64,000 nt of DNA from Gaiellasilicea sp033857955 (GTDB taxonomy: Bacteria > Actinomycetota > Thermoleophilia > Gaiellales > Gaiellaceae): assembly GCA_033857955.1 (NCBI GenBank), contig JAWVCW010000039.1, forward strand, positions 20,906 through 84,905, in the 5' to 3' direction. How positions within the stretch are numbered: the first letter of the stretch is position 1; every line of letters begins with the position of its first letter. The translations under genes were made by a program, and so were the position numbers. Shown here one piece after another: positions 1-8,127 of the stretch. The notes below the pieces were generated by a model. It made no database searches. It was not told the DNA's origin and saw only the letters and a list, made by a program, of their open reading frames with translations.

Positions 1-1079
1 CGGAGCCGGTGCAGGAAGGGCAGGCGTCCCTTCTCGACCCGATCGCCGAGCTTCCCGAGCAGCGCGGGCAGCACGGTCAGTGAGCCGATCATCGCGACCG
101 CGACGACCATCATCGTGCCGATCGAGAAGGACATGAAGGTCTTGTCGCCCGACAGGAACATGCCTGCCATGGCGATCAGGACGGTGATGCCGGAGATCAG
201 GACGGCGCGGCCGGACGTGGCCGCGGCGGCCTCGAGTGCTGCATGCTCGCTCCGCCCGGCGGCACGCTCTTCGCGCTCGCGCCGGAGGTAGAAGAGCGAG
301 TAGTCGATCCCGACCGCGAGGCCGATCAGCAGGATCACCTCGGCGATCGACTCGTCCACGGGGACGAACTGGCTGGGTAGCGCGATCAGGCTCGTGGTCG
401 CGATGACCGCCGTCACCGCGAGGAGCAGCGGGACGAGTGCGGCAACGGCGGAGCCGAAGACCAGCAGCAGGATCACGAGCGTGAGAGGCAACGCGACCAT
501 TCCGGCCGTCTTGAGCATGGAGTCGAACGCATCGTCGACCGCCTTGCCGGAGCTGGCGCTGCCGAGCTCGTCGATGGCGAAGCCCGGGTGCCGAGCTGCG
601 GTCTTGTCGACCGCGGCCTCGATCGTCTCGATGTAGGCGATGGCCTCGTCGTAGTTACCCTGCGGGCTGAACTTCACCATGGCCGACCGGCCGTCGGTGG
701 AGACCAGATCGGCATGACCGACATCGAGCGGCGATTCGAGCTTACGAACCTTGGGGATCGCGTTGAGCGTCTTGGTGACGTCCTCGATCGCCGATCTGAA
801 CGCCGGATCCGTCGCCTTCAGGGTCTTGGACTCGATCAGCACGATCTCGCCCTGCTCGTCCGCGGACTGCGGGAAGCCGGCGTCGATGATCTTCGTCGCG
901 CGGCCGGCCTCGCCGACGGCGAGGTCGTTCTGCTCGAGGTACTTGGTGCCGACCACGCCGCCGATGAAGACGGACGCGATCACGAATGCGAGCCAGCCGA
1001 AGACTGCCGTCTTCCAGTGGTTCGCACTCCAGCGGCCCATCCGGGCCGCGAGATTGTTGCTGTGCTTCAGGGGTGACAT
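1..1079 (-). CDS. MMPL/RND-family transporter, N-terminal part (runs off left edge)
   Basis: Reading leftward from the ATG at 1077-1079, 359 codons stay open to the window edge, so only the N-terminal half is present. It has one membrane helix (about residues 22-42), a large extracytoplasmic domain (about 45-190) and then closely spaced helices. The motif GVDYSLFYLRRE at about 257-268 is the Gly-x-Asp-Tyr signature of MMPL/RND pumps, where the Asp takes part in proton coupling. MMPL proteins export lipids, siderophores or drugs; the substrate cannot be told here. The PAP2 gene lies 38 bases upstream on the same strand, so the two may be co-transcribed. The C-terminal repeat of the RND fold is outside the window. 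Confidence 0.9.
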   Translation of the reverse strand, partial: MSPLKHSNNLAARMGRWSANHWKTAVFGWLAFVIASVFIGGVVGTKYLEQNDLAVGEAGRATKIIDAGFPQSADEQGEIVLIESKTLKATDPAFRSAIEDVTKTLNAIPKVRKLESPLDVGHADLVSTDGRSAMVKFSPQGNYDEAIAYIETIEAAVDKTAARHPGFAIDELGSASSGKAVDDAFDSMLKTAGMVALPLTLVILLLVFGSAVAALVPLLLAVTAVIATTSLIALPSQFVPVDESIAEVILLIGLAVGIDYSLFYLRREREERAAGRSEHAALEAAAATSGRAVLISGITVLIAMAGMFLSGDKTFMSFSIGTMMVVAVAMIGSLTVLPALLGKLGDRVEKGRLPFLHRL

Positions 1080-1117
1080 GACGGGGTGATTCCTTTCGAT
1101 TGCGGTGGGGATCGAGC

Positions 1118-1912
1118 TCAGGCTGCCCGGGCGTGCGACGGAGCGGAGTGCGGCGTCCAGGCGTTCGGTGGTGCGGGGAGCCGTACCGGTGCGGGAAGTG
1201 CCGGCGCGGCGAGCCGGGACGCGACGAGCCAGCCGGCCGCCACGACGACCGCTCCGGCGGCTGCGTCGAAGATGAAGTGGTTGCCGGTCCCGACGACGAT
1301 CAGCAGCATCGCGGCGGGGTACGAGGCTCCGAGGAGCCGCAGCCAGCGCTGCGAGGCGAGCCGAGCGACCGCGACACCGACGATCAGCGAATAGCCGAAG
1401 TGCAGGCTCGGGACGGCTGCGATCGGGTTGTAGAAGCTGCCGAGCAGGTCTGAGCTGAGGTTGAGCCCGGTGTGGGTCGTGACGGTGTCCGCGAAGCCGA
1501 GGCCGGCGAGGCGCGGCGGCGCGGCGGGGTAGAGCACGTAGCCGGCCAGCGCCAGCGCCGTGCTGACGATCAGCGTCGTGCGCAGGAACGGGAACGCGTG
1601 CGGGCGGCAACGGTGCACCCAGGTGAGCGCAGTCGCCGTGCCCGCGAAGTGCAAGACGACGTAGAGGAGGCCGAGCAGCGCGGGCACTCCCGGCAGCGCG
1701 GACACGAAGCTCTGCACGTCGCGCTCGACGAAGAGATTGAGGTGGCGCTCCAGCGCGACGATGTCGGCCGTGTGGGCGCGAGCCGCAACCCAGTTCTCGC
1801 TGCCGAAGCCGCGGACGAGCTCATACCCGCCGTACAGGGCGGCGAGCGCTGCGATCTCGATTCGGCCCGAGTAGGGCCGGTCAGCGAGCCTGCGGATGCG
1901 ATCGAACGACAT
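1118..1912 (-). CDS. PAP2-superfamily membrane protein
   Basis: A 264-residue multi-helix protein. Two PAP2 motifs are visible: PSLHFGYS and GNHFIFDAAAG (His-x3-Asp), which supply the catalytic histidines and aspartate of this phosphatase/phosphotransferase fold. The classical first motif (Lys-x6-Arg-Pro) is not obvious, which matches the inositol-phosphorylceramide-synthase-like branch. It probably acts on a membrane lipid phosphate or transfers a phospho-headgroup; the substrate is unknown. ATG 1912 is chosen over an ATG seven codons upstream because GGGAG sits about nine bases before it. It precedes the MMPL gene on the same strand, hinting at a joint role in envelope lipids. Confidence 0.8.
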   Translation of the reverse strand: MSFDRIRRLADRPYSGRIEIAALAALYGGYELVRGFGSENWVAARAHTADIVALERHLNLFVERDVQSFVSALPGVPALLGLLYVVLHFAGTATALTWVHRCRPHAFPFLRTTLIVSTALALAGYVLYPAAPPRLAGLGFADTVTTHTGLNLSSDLLGSFYNPIAAVPSLHFGYSLIVGVAVARLASQRWLRLLGASYPAAMLLIVVGTGNHFIFDAAAGAVVVAAGWLVASRLAAPALPAPVRLPAPPNAWTPHSAPSHARAA

Positions 1913-1999
1913 GACCGCAGACTCCCAGCCCACGGGGGGCTAAACCATGCGGAAAGCCAGCGTCTGCGGGTGCGGCTACCCGTACAGCGACCCGGCGGA

Positions 2000-3196
2000 C
2001 TAGCCGCGGAGGAGCGCGAGCACGGCGAGCACGCGGCGGTGATCCTCGGCCGTGGCGGGCAGGCGGAGCTTCACGAAGATGCTCGTCACGTGCTTCTCCA
2101 CGGCGCGGAGGGTGACGAACATCCGCTCGGCGATCGCCTGGTTCGAGCGGCCCTCGGCCATGAACTCGAGGACCTCGCGCTCGCGGGGCGACAGGTCGCC
2201 GAGCGGATCGTCGCGTCGGCGCCTGCCCACGAGCTCGCTGACGACGGCCGGGTCGAGCGCCGACCCGCCTTCGGCGACGCGCCTCACCGCGGCGGAGAAC
2301 TCACCGATGTCGGCGACCCGGTCCTTCAGGAGGTAGCCGACGCCTTCTGCGCTCTCGGAGAGGAGATCCATCGCGTAGGCGGGCTCGACGAACTGGGAGA
2401 GGACGAGCACGCCCGTCGAGCTGTGGCGCTCGCGAATCTCCTTGGCGGCTCGCAGGCCCTCGTCGGTCTGCGTGGGCGGCATGCGGATGTCGACGACCGC
2501 GACGTCCGGCTTGTGCATCGCGACGTGACGCAGCAGGTCCTCGGCGTTGCCCGACTGCGCAACGACGTCGAATCCGGCCTCCAGGAGCAACCGGGCGATT
2601 CCTTCGCGCAGCAGTATCGAGTCGTCGGCGAGCACGACGCGGACGGGCGTCGCGCCGGGACGTGCGCGCAAAGCGGGGAAGTCGCTTCCGAGGCCGGGCT
2701 CGTCGAGCTGGAAGATCCGCTCCGGCTCGGCCATGTCGGGCAGCGACCAGAGTCCGAGGTCGCGCAGATCTCGTCCTGTGGCGAGCTCCGTGGCGGCCGT
2801 CTCGGAGGCGACGATCTGGCCGCCGTGGCCGGTCGAGGCGATCCGGAAGGCGCGATGGACGTCGACCCCGACGTAGCCGTCCTCGGCGAGCGCGGCAGTG
2901 CCGGTGTGCAGGCCGATCCTGACGCGGACCGGCGCCGGCCAGGCATGGCCACCGAGCCGCCGCTGCGCGTCGATGGCCGCGTCCGCCGCCTCGCCCGACG
3001 AGGCGAAGGCGGCGAAGAGCTCGTCCCCGCGGGAGTCCACCTCGTGGCCGTTGCACCCCGAGACCGCCTCTCGCAGCAGGCGCCGGATGTCTGAGAGGAC
3101 GGGTTGCCACTTGTCCCCGAGGTCCTGGGCCAGGCGCGTCGAGCCCTCGACGTCGGCGAACAGGAAGGTGACGGTGCCGGTTGGAAGCGCGCTCAC
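2000..3196 (-). CDS. class III nucleotidyl cyclase domain fused to NarL-type response regulator
   Basis: A 398-residue protein in three parts. Residues about 8-165 are a class III adenylate/guanylate cyclase domain: LFADVEGSTRL and SRGDELFAAF carry the two metal-binding aspartates, and GLHTGTA follows. The usual catalytic Asn of the V-N-R-A motif is His here (GVDVHRAFRI), so activity is uncertain. Residues about 183-305 are a receiver domain (VLADDS; phospho-acceptor Asp in VVDIRMP). The C-terminus is a LuxR/NarL helix-turn-helix (LSPREREVLEFMAEGRS). GTG 3196 is inferred from where family homology begins (SALPTGTVTFLFADVEGS); no strong ribosome site is seen. The upstream kinase is the likely partner. 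Cyclase-plus-DNA-binding output in one chain is uncommon. Confidence 0.85.
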   Translation of the reverse strand: MSALPTGTVTFLFADVEGSTRLAQDLGDKWQPVLSDIRRLLREAVSGCNGHEVDSRGDELFAAFASSGEAADAAIDAQRRLGGHAWPAPVRVRIGLHTGTAALAEDGYVGVDVHRAFRIASTGHGGQIVASETAATELATGRDLRDLGLWSLPDMAEPERIFQLDEPGLGSDFPALRARPGATPVRVVLADDSILLREGIARLLLEAGFDVVAQSGNAEDLLRHVAMHKPDVAVVDIRMPPTQTDEGLRAAKEIRERHSSTGVLVLSQFVEPAYAMDLLSESAEGVGYLLKDRVADIGEFSAAVRRVAEGGSALDPAVVSELVGRRRRDDPLGDLSPREREVLEFMAEGRSNQAIAERMFVTLRAVEKHVTSIFVKLRLPATAEDHRRVLAVLALLRG

Positions 3197-3246
3197 TAGG
3201 AGAGAGTCTAGGAGCGCATCGTCACCAAGCTCGAGCGGGGTGCGTT

Positions 3247-3474
3247 CTACGCGGCGACGTCGAGCAGTTCGGGGCTGCGGCGCGCCGCATAGGCGAACGG
3301 GTGGTAGAAGGCGTCGAGGGCGCGGGAGCTGTCGACGACGAGCTCGAAGGACGAGTCCGTCGCCAGGTGCAGGACCTCGACGGCGACGCTGTCGTCCTCG
3401 GGTGACCACCAGAGGACGACGTCGATGCCGTCGCTCCGTCGGTGGGCCAGATCTTGTCTGTGACCGGCGTACAT
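3247..3474 (-). CDS. conserved-looking small protein of unknown function (75 aa)
   Basis: Start ATG 3474 has a textbook AGGAGG about five bases upstream, which decides it over the ATG nine codons earlier. The protein is mainly alpha/beta in character, with no membrane segment or cysteines: the N-terminus is polar (YAGHRQDLAHRR), followed by DVVLWWSPEDDSVAVEVLHL and a C-terminal helix-like stretch. I recognise no named domain. It lies on the same strand between the PAS kinase and the cyclase/response regulator, 50 bases before the latter, so it may be an accessory of that signalling cluster. Confidence 0.65.
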   Translation of the reverse strand: MYAGHRQDLAHRRSDGIDVVLWWSPEDDSVAVEVLHLATDSSFELVVDSSRALDAFYHPFAYAARRSPELLDVAA

Positions 3475-3570
3475 CGCTTCCTCCTGGGCGGTTGTGTTCA
3501 TGCCGCCAGGATTTCATGCGCACGTCGCCCCAGACATGCGGGGAGCAGGCATCCTCGGGTACGGCTGGCC

Positions 3571-6045
3571 CTACTTCTGCGTGGTGGACAGCAGCGGGAT
3601 CTCCGCGCTCACCCGAGTGCCGCCGCCCGGCGGGCTGTCGACGGAGAGAGTTCCCTCGAGTGCTGCGAGGCGGTCTGCGAGCCCGCGCAGGCCCGATCCG
3701 AGTGTGGCATCCGCGCCACCCACTCCGTCGTCGGCGACCTCGATGCGTGCGCAGCCGTTCTCGTGGCTGACGCGCACGGTGACCTCGGACGCCTCCGCGT
3801 ACTTGCTGACGTTCGCGAGCGACTCCGCGATCACGTAGTAGGCAGCCGCCTCGACGGCGCGCGGAAGCCGTTCGTCGGTGGTCTCGACGTCGACCGGCAC
3901 GGGAGAACGGGTTGCGAGCGCCTCGATCGCTGCGCCGAGGCCGCGGTCGGTGAGCACGGCAGGATGGATGCCGCGGGCGAGCTCACGCAGGTCGTCGAGC
4001 GCGGACGTGAGCTCCTCACGGGCCGACTCGAGGACCTGGTGCGCTTCGGCGGGGTCCGAGCCCACCTTCGACTGCGCCAGCCGCAGCGACAGCGCGAGCG
4101 CGACGAGCCGCTGCTGCGCGCCGTCGTGGAGATTCCGCTCCAGGCGCCGCCGCGCTTCGTCGCCGGCCTCGACGATCCGGGCGCGCGACGCTCTGATCTC
4201 CTCCTCCTGCTCCCGGCGCTCGGTGACGTCGGCGCCGGAAACGAGAACGACCGTGCGGCCCTCCATGCCGAGGATCTCGCGTGCGCTCCACGCAACGATC
4301 CGAGTCGAGCCGTCCTTGCAGAGCCAGCGCGACTCGCGCCGCTCCGCCGGCACGCCGTTCGCGGCCGAGCTGATCGCCATCCCCGCCAGGTACCGGTCGT
4401 TGGGATGAACGAGGTCGAGCAGGCTGCGCCCGGCCACGTCCTCGTGCCTCCAGCCGAGCTGGAGCTCGAAGGCCGGGTTCGGGCCGTAGTCGTTCACCGT
4501 TGCGTCGTCCCAGACGCCGACGAGGAAGATCGGGATCGTGTTCGCGACCGTCCCGGCGAAGTCGCGCTCCACCTCCAGCTCGAGCTCCCGCTGCCGCCGC
4601 TCGGTGATGTCGAGCCCGCCGCAGATCACGTTGCGGACGTTGCCCTGGGCGTCGTGCAGCGGCGCGGTCGACCAGGCGATGGTCAGCTCCTTGCCCTGCA
4701 GATTCACGAAGGTGTGCTCGAAGGCGGCTGCTTCGTGGAACGGGGCTGCGTTCTCGAACCGGGCGCGCGAGTCGTCGCGCTCCTCGGGGGCGACGAACAC
4801 GTCCCAGAACGTCTCCCAGCGCACCGCCTCCCCGTCCGGATACCCGCTGGCTCGGATCGAAGCGAGGTTCAAGTTTGCGATCCGGCCGTCACGGTCGAGC
4901 GAGCAGAGCAGGGACGGGGACGTGTCGACTGTCGTTTCCAGCAGCTCGAGCTGGGCGCGCAACTTGGCCTGCAGCCGCTCGTTGTCGAGCCAGAGACCGG
5001 TGGCGGCGGCAACCGCCTCGACCAGTTCAGGCTCGTCCGTGAGCGTCGGGTCGTGCAGGATCGCGGCTGTCGGGCGGCCCGCGTGCTCGACGAGCGTCAC
5101 GGCACGGCCTTCGCTCTCCTCGGCGACGGGCTTGCCGTCGGCCGAGACGTAGCGGCCGGACTCGGGCAGCCAGTACGCGACCTCGAGCGTCGGGTCGCGC
5201 AACACCTGCGCGAGCGCGTCGCGGATCGGCATTCCCCGGGCGAGCGCCAGGAGGACGTCGCCGACTCCCGCCCGGGCCAGCCGGCTGCGCAGTATGCCCG
5301 CGAGGAACGCAAGCGGCACCATCGCGAAGGTCGCCAGGAAGACGTAGCCCAACGGTCGGGCCGCGCTCTCCGAGAAGGAGGCCACGACGAGCTCGACGAG
5401 CAAGGCGAGCAGCGCGAGCGAGCCTGAGGCGAGCACCGGGCCTAACACGCGGCGCATTGCAGCGCTGGCGCGCCGGTAGCGGCTGGCCATGATCAGGAGC
5501 AGGGTGATCCCGAGCCCGACCGCGAGGAGGTTTCCGGCCAGGTTGAGCACGTCCCTCGTCCGCGCGCTGTCCGCGATCGCGATCGTGCTGCGGCACGTCG
5601 CGCAGTCGGAGCTCGGCGTCTCGTCGAACAGAAGCAGCGCTGCGTTCCCGACCAGCGCCAGTGCATACGTGCCGATCACGAGCAGCCGGTCTCGTTGCGA
5701 CGGCAGCCGCCCGGTGGGGAACGCGAGCAGGAGGTGGACAAAGGCTCCGAAGGCGACGCTTCCGAGCACTGCGCCGATCGTGAACAGCCAGTCGCTGTTG
5801 GCCTCGGTCAGCGCGCCGAGGAACCAGAGGTAACCGACGGACGCGAGGAGGTAGCCGGTGCCGTTCTGAGGCCGGCGCCAGAGCGCGATCAGGCCGGTGC
5901 CCACGAACGACAATCCCACCGTAAGTGCGAGCGCGAGCGTCGCGGCCTTGCTGTCGTTGTGGTCGCTTGCCAGGACGGCGGCTGTCGTCGCGCCGGCGAT
6001 CGCGAGCGCAACGCACCACGCAACGACCAGATAACGGCCGTTCAT
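3571..6045 (-). CDS. membrane PAS histidine kinase, NarX/HisKA_3 type
   Basis: An 824-residue sensor kinase. About eight hydrophobic segments occupy the first 260 residues. A linker follows, then two PAS domains (about 365-485 and 490-615, each ending in a PAC-like ITERRQRELE or VTERREQEEE segment), a HisKA_3 dimerisation helix with the phospho-accepting His in ERNLHDGAQQRL, and a C-terminal HATPase_c domain (VADDGVGGAD, GSGLRGLADR). This is the NarX/DegS class that pairs with NarL-type regulators. Its ATG overlaps the stop of the receiver-only gene by four bases, so the two are translationally coupled. The cyclase-receiver-HTH protein downstream is the most plausible DNA-binding partner. Confidence 0.9.
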   Translation of the reverse strand: MNGRYLVVAWCVALAIAGATTAAVLASDHNDSKAATLALALTVGLSFVGTGLIALWRRPQNGTGYLLASVGYLWFLGALTEANSDWLFTIGAVLGSVAFGAFVHLLLAFPTGRLPSQRDRLLVIGTYALALVGNAALLLFDETPSSDCATCRSTIAIADSARTRDVLNLAGNLLAVGLGITLLLIMASRYRRASAAMRRVLGPVLASGSLALLALLVELVVASFSESAARPLGYVFLATFAMVPLAFLAGILRSRLARAGVGDVLLALARGMPIRDALAQVLRDPTLEVAYWLPESGRYVSADGKPVAEESEGRAVTLVEHAGRPTAAILHDPTLTDEPELVEAVAAATGLWLDNERLQAKLRAQLELLETTVDTSPSLLCSLDRDGRIANLNLASIRASGYPDGEAVRWETFWDVFVAPEERDDSRARFENAAPFHEAAAFEHTFVNLQGKELTIAWSTAPLHDAQGNVRNVICGGLDITERRQRELELEVERDFAGTVANTIPIFLVGVWDDATVNDYGPNPAFELQLGWRHEDVAGRSLLDLVHPNDRYLAGMAISSAANGVPAERRESRWLCKDGSTRIVAWSAREILGMEGRTVVLVSGADVTERREQEEEIRASRARIVEAGDEARRRLERNLHDGAQQRLVALALSLRLAQSKVGSDPAEAHQVLESAREELTSALDDLRELARGIHPAVLTDRGLGAAIEALATRSPVPVDVETTDERLPRAVEAAAYYVIAESLANVSKYAEASEVTVRVSHENGCARIEVADDGVGGADATLGSGLRGLADRLAALEGTLSVDSPPGGGTRVSAEIPLLSTTQK

Positions 6046-6395
6046 CCGAGCAGGTCGGACAGGGCGCTCCCGCTCAGCTCATCCTTGGGGATGAAACCGC
6101 AGGCCCCGCTCTGCTCGATCAGCCCACCGTAATCGCACGCATCTCGGCTCGAGACGAGAACGACGGCCGGTGGGCCGCCGTTCAGGCCGAGCTCCCGGCA
6201 GACGGCAAAGCCGTCCATGTCCGGGAGCTGCACATCGAGCAGGAGCACATCCGGGGCCAGGGCACGCGCTGCGGCGATCGCAGCCTCCCCGTCCTCGGCC
6301 TCGCCGACGACCTCGAAACCCTCCGACTGGAGGATCGCCCGTGCGGATGCTCGGAAGCTCGGATGGTCGTCTGCGATTACCACGGTCTTGGGCAT
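6042..6395 (-). CDS. receiver-only response regulator
   Basis: A 117-residue single receiver domain: the acidic pocket is IADDHPS, the phospho-acceptor Asp is in LLLDVQLPDMDG, the switch Ser is in VVLVSSRD, and the conserved Lys is in GFIPKDELSG. The protein stops directly after the domain with no output module. ATG 6395 is chosen because it begins the receiver fold (MPKTVVIADDH); an upstream ATG would add 21 residues without homology. It is first in the unit and overlaps the histidine kinase by four bases, suggesting a phosphate-transfer or competing-sink role beside that kinase. No partner HTH is encoded in the same chain. Confidence 0.85.
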   Translation of the reverse strand: MPKTVVIADDHPSFRASARAILQSEGFEVVGEAEDGEAAIAAARALAPDVLLLDVQLPDMDGFAVCRELGLNGGPPAVVLVSSRDACDYGGLIEQSGACGFIPKDELSGSALSDLLG

Positions 6396-6464
6396 GACAC
6401 GTATCGTGTCAGAGGCTGCTGTTGTTGTCAGTACGGTTTTCCACACTGTTTTCAACACCTGTGC

Positions 6465-7940
6465 CTATGTGTTGACGTCAACAAGTTCGGCGCCTTCGCG
6501 GGCGCCGAGGGCCTGTTTCGCCTTCACCGCGAGCCACAGCTCCATCCGCTGCTCTGGATCGTCCGGATGCCGGCCGGTCTGCTTGCGCAGCTGCTCCATG
6601 CGGTACCGAAGCGTGTGCCGGTGCACGCCGAGCCGGTCGGCCGCCTCGCTCCAGCGGCAACCGCTGTCGAGCAGTGCCGCGAGCGACTCGAGCAGCCACG
6701 CGTTCCCGTCGGCCGGCCCGAGGACGCGTGCCACGAACGCCTCGAGCGCGGCGCTCGGCAGGCTCAGCAGGAGCTCGAGCGAGCCCAGGTCGTGGTACGA
6801 AGCGACCGGGCCCGTGACCGAGTCGAGCGCAGCACGCGCCTCGAGCAGGCTGCGGCCGAGCCCTGTGCCCGACGCGGGCCGGCCGACGCCCACCCGGATC
6901 CCGGGCGCGGCTTCCACGAGCTCTCCCGCGAGCGCCAGTGCGTCCTCCTCGCGCTCGGTGGGAACGAGGAAGGCGGCACGGTCCCGACGTGACGCCGAGA
7001 GGTAGCGCAGGCTACGGCTGTCGAGCTCGCGGGCGATCGCCGTGCGAACGTCCTCTTCCTGCGGACCTGCGCCCGCCGCTGGCCCGACTGCGAGCAGGGC
7101 GGCGTAGCGCGCACGCGGATCGAGCCCGAACGCAGCGATCCGGCGGCCGATCTCCCGCTCGTCGAGACGGTCGTGCTCGAGGTCCTCGAGGAGGTCGCCG
7201 GCCAGGCGGAGCTCGGCTGCCGAGACGGCGTGGCGGCGGGAAAGCTCGAAGGCGAGCGCGGTCTGGCCATGGTGGAGCACGAGGCGGTCGTACTCCGAGA
7301 GCTCTTCTCTGGGCTTTCCGGCCCGGAGCGACCAGGTCTCGCCGTCCGCGACGACGGAGAGATCGAGCACGTGCTCGCAGGTGTCGAGCCGGGCGCCATG
7401 ACGCTCTCCCACGACCCGGCCGGCCTCATCGACGAGAGCGAGCGAGCAGCCGACGTGCTCACCCACGATCGCCAGCAGAGCCGGCGCGCCCCGCCCTTCG
7501 AGGACGGCATGGGCGAGTCGCTCGTGCACCTCGAGCGCGCGCTCTACCCGTGCCAGCTGCGCGTTCGCCAGTTGCGCCGAGATTGCCTTCGTCAGCGCGA
7601 TGAACGGCACGTCGTAGGGAACTGTCACGAGCGGGAAGCCCACTTGCTCGGCCTCGTCCGCCAGTGCCTCGGGCGGCTCGGCCCAGCCGAAGCCGACGCC
7701 GAACGCGAGGCCCGCCAGGCCGTGCTCCGCGAGCCGGCGCACGTACTCGCGCTGGGGTCGCGAGAGCTCGCCGATCCCGAGCCCGGTCGTGATCAGGAGC
7801 TCACCGCCCTCGAGCCACGGTGTCGGATCGGGTAGCTCCGAGACGTGGACCCAGCGGATCGGGTTCTCGGCCCCGGCCGCACCGGCGGTGAGCTCGAGCC
7901 CGAGGCCCGGCAGCTCCGCGATGTCCCGGACGGTCAGCAT
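6465..7940 (-). CDS. PucR-family transcriptional regulator
   Basis: A 491-residue protein. The N-terminal PucR ligand/sensor domain (about 1-125) includes HVSELPDPTPWLEGGELLIT. The middle region resembles GGDEF-like/CdaR sugar-diacid regulators, and the C-terminus is a PucR/HTH_30 domain (GCRWSEAADRLGVHRHTLRY). PucR proteins regulate purine, amino-acid and polyamine catabolism genes. The gene is divergent from the aminotransferase-polyamine transporter operon across a 187-base gap, so local control of that operon by polyamine or GABA-type signals is the natural inference. ATG 7940 opens directly into the conserved MLTVRDIAEL segment; the open frame upstream shows no homology. Confidence 0.88.
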   Translation of the reverse strand: MLTVRDIAELPGLGLELTAGAAGAENPIRWVHVSELPDPTPWLEGGELLITTGLGIGELSRPQREYVRRLAEHGLAGLAFGVGFGWAEPPEALADEAEQVGFPLVTVPYDVPFIALTKAISAQLANAQLARVERALEVHERLAHAVLEGRGAPALLAIVGEHVGCSLALVDEAGRVVGERHGARLDTCEHVLDLSVVADGETWSLRAGKPREELSEYDRLVLHHGQTALAFELSRRHAVSAAELRLAGDLLEDLEHDRLDEREIGRRIAAFGLDPRARYAALLAVGPAAGAGPQEEDVRTAIARELDSRSLRYLSASRRDRAAFLVPTEREEDALALAGELVEAAPGIRVGVGRPASGTGLGRSLLEARAALDSVTGPVASYHDLGSLELLLSLPSAALEAFVARVLGPADGNAWLLESLAALLDSGCRWSEAADRLGVHRHTLRYRMEQLRKQTGRHPDDPEQRMELWLAVKAKQALGAREGAELVDVNT

Positions 7941-8127
7941 GAGGTTGGCGGCGCCGCTTGGACGCGCTGGCCAAGACGCTACTCGTTGTCCGGGGCCGAA
8001 AGCAAGCATTCACGCGGTACGCGCAGGAGCCGCGAACCTGAGTTTCCGCCATCGTGTCGAACGAAGACGCGGATGCGTCGCCCGAACGTCCCTTGCGCGC
8101 GGCGATGCGGGCAAGGAGAATCGCGGC
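7941..8127. promoter_or_regulatory. divergent promoter region between PucR gene and aminotransferase
   Basis: A 187-base non-coding gap separating divergent genes. Promoters for both directions must lie here, and it is the likely target of the PucR-type regulator. I see no convincing -35/-10 pair or long palindrome by eye. The ribosome site AAGGAG (8113-8118) for the rightward gene is clear. Confidence 0.45.
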
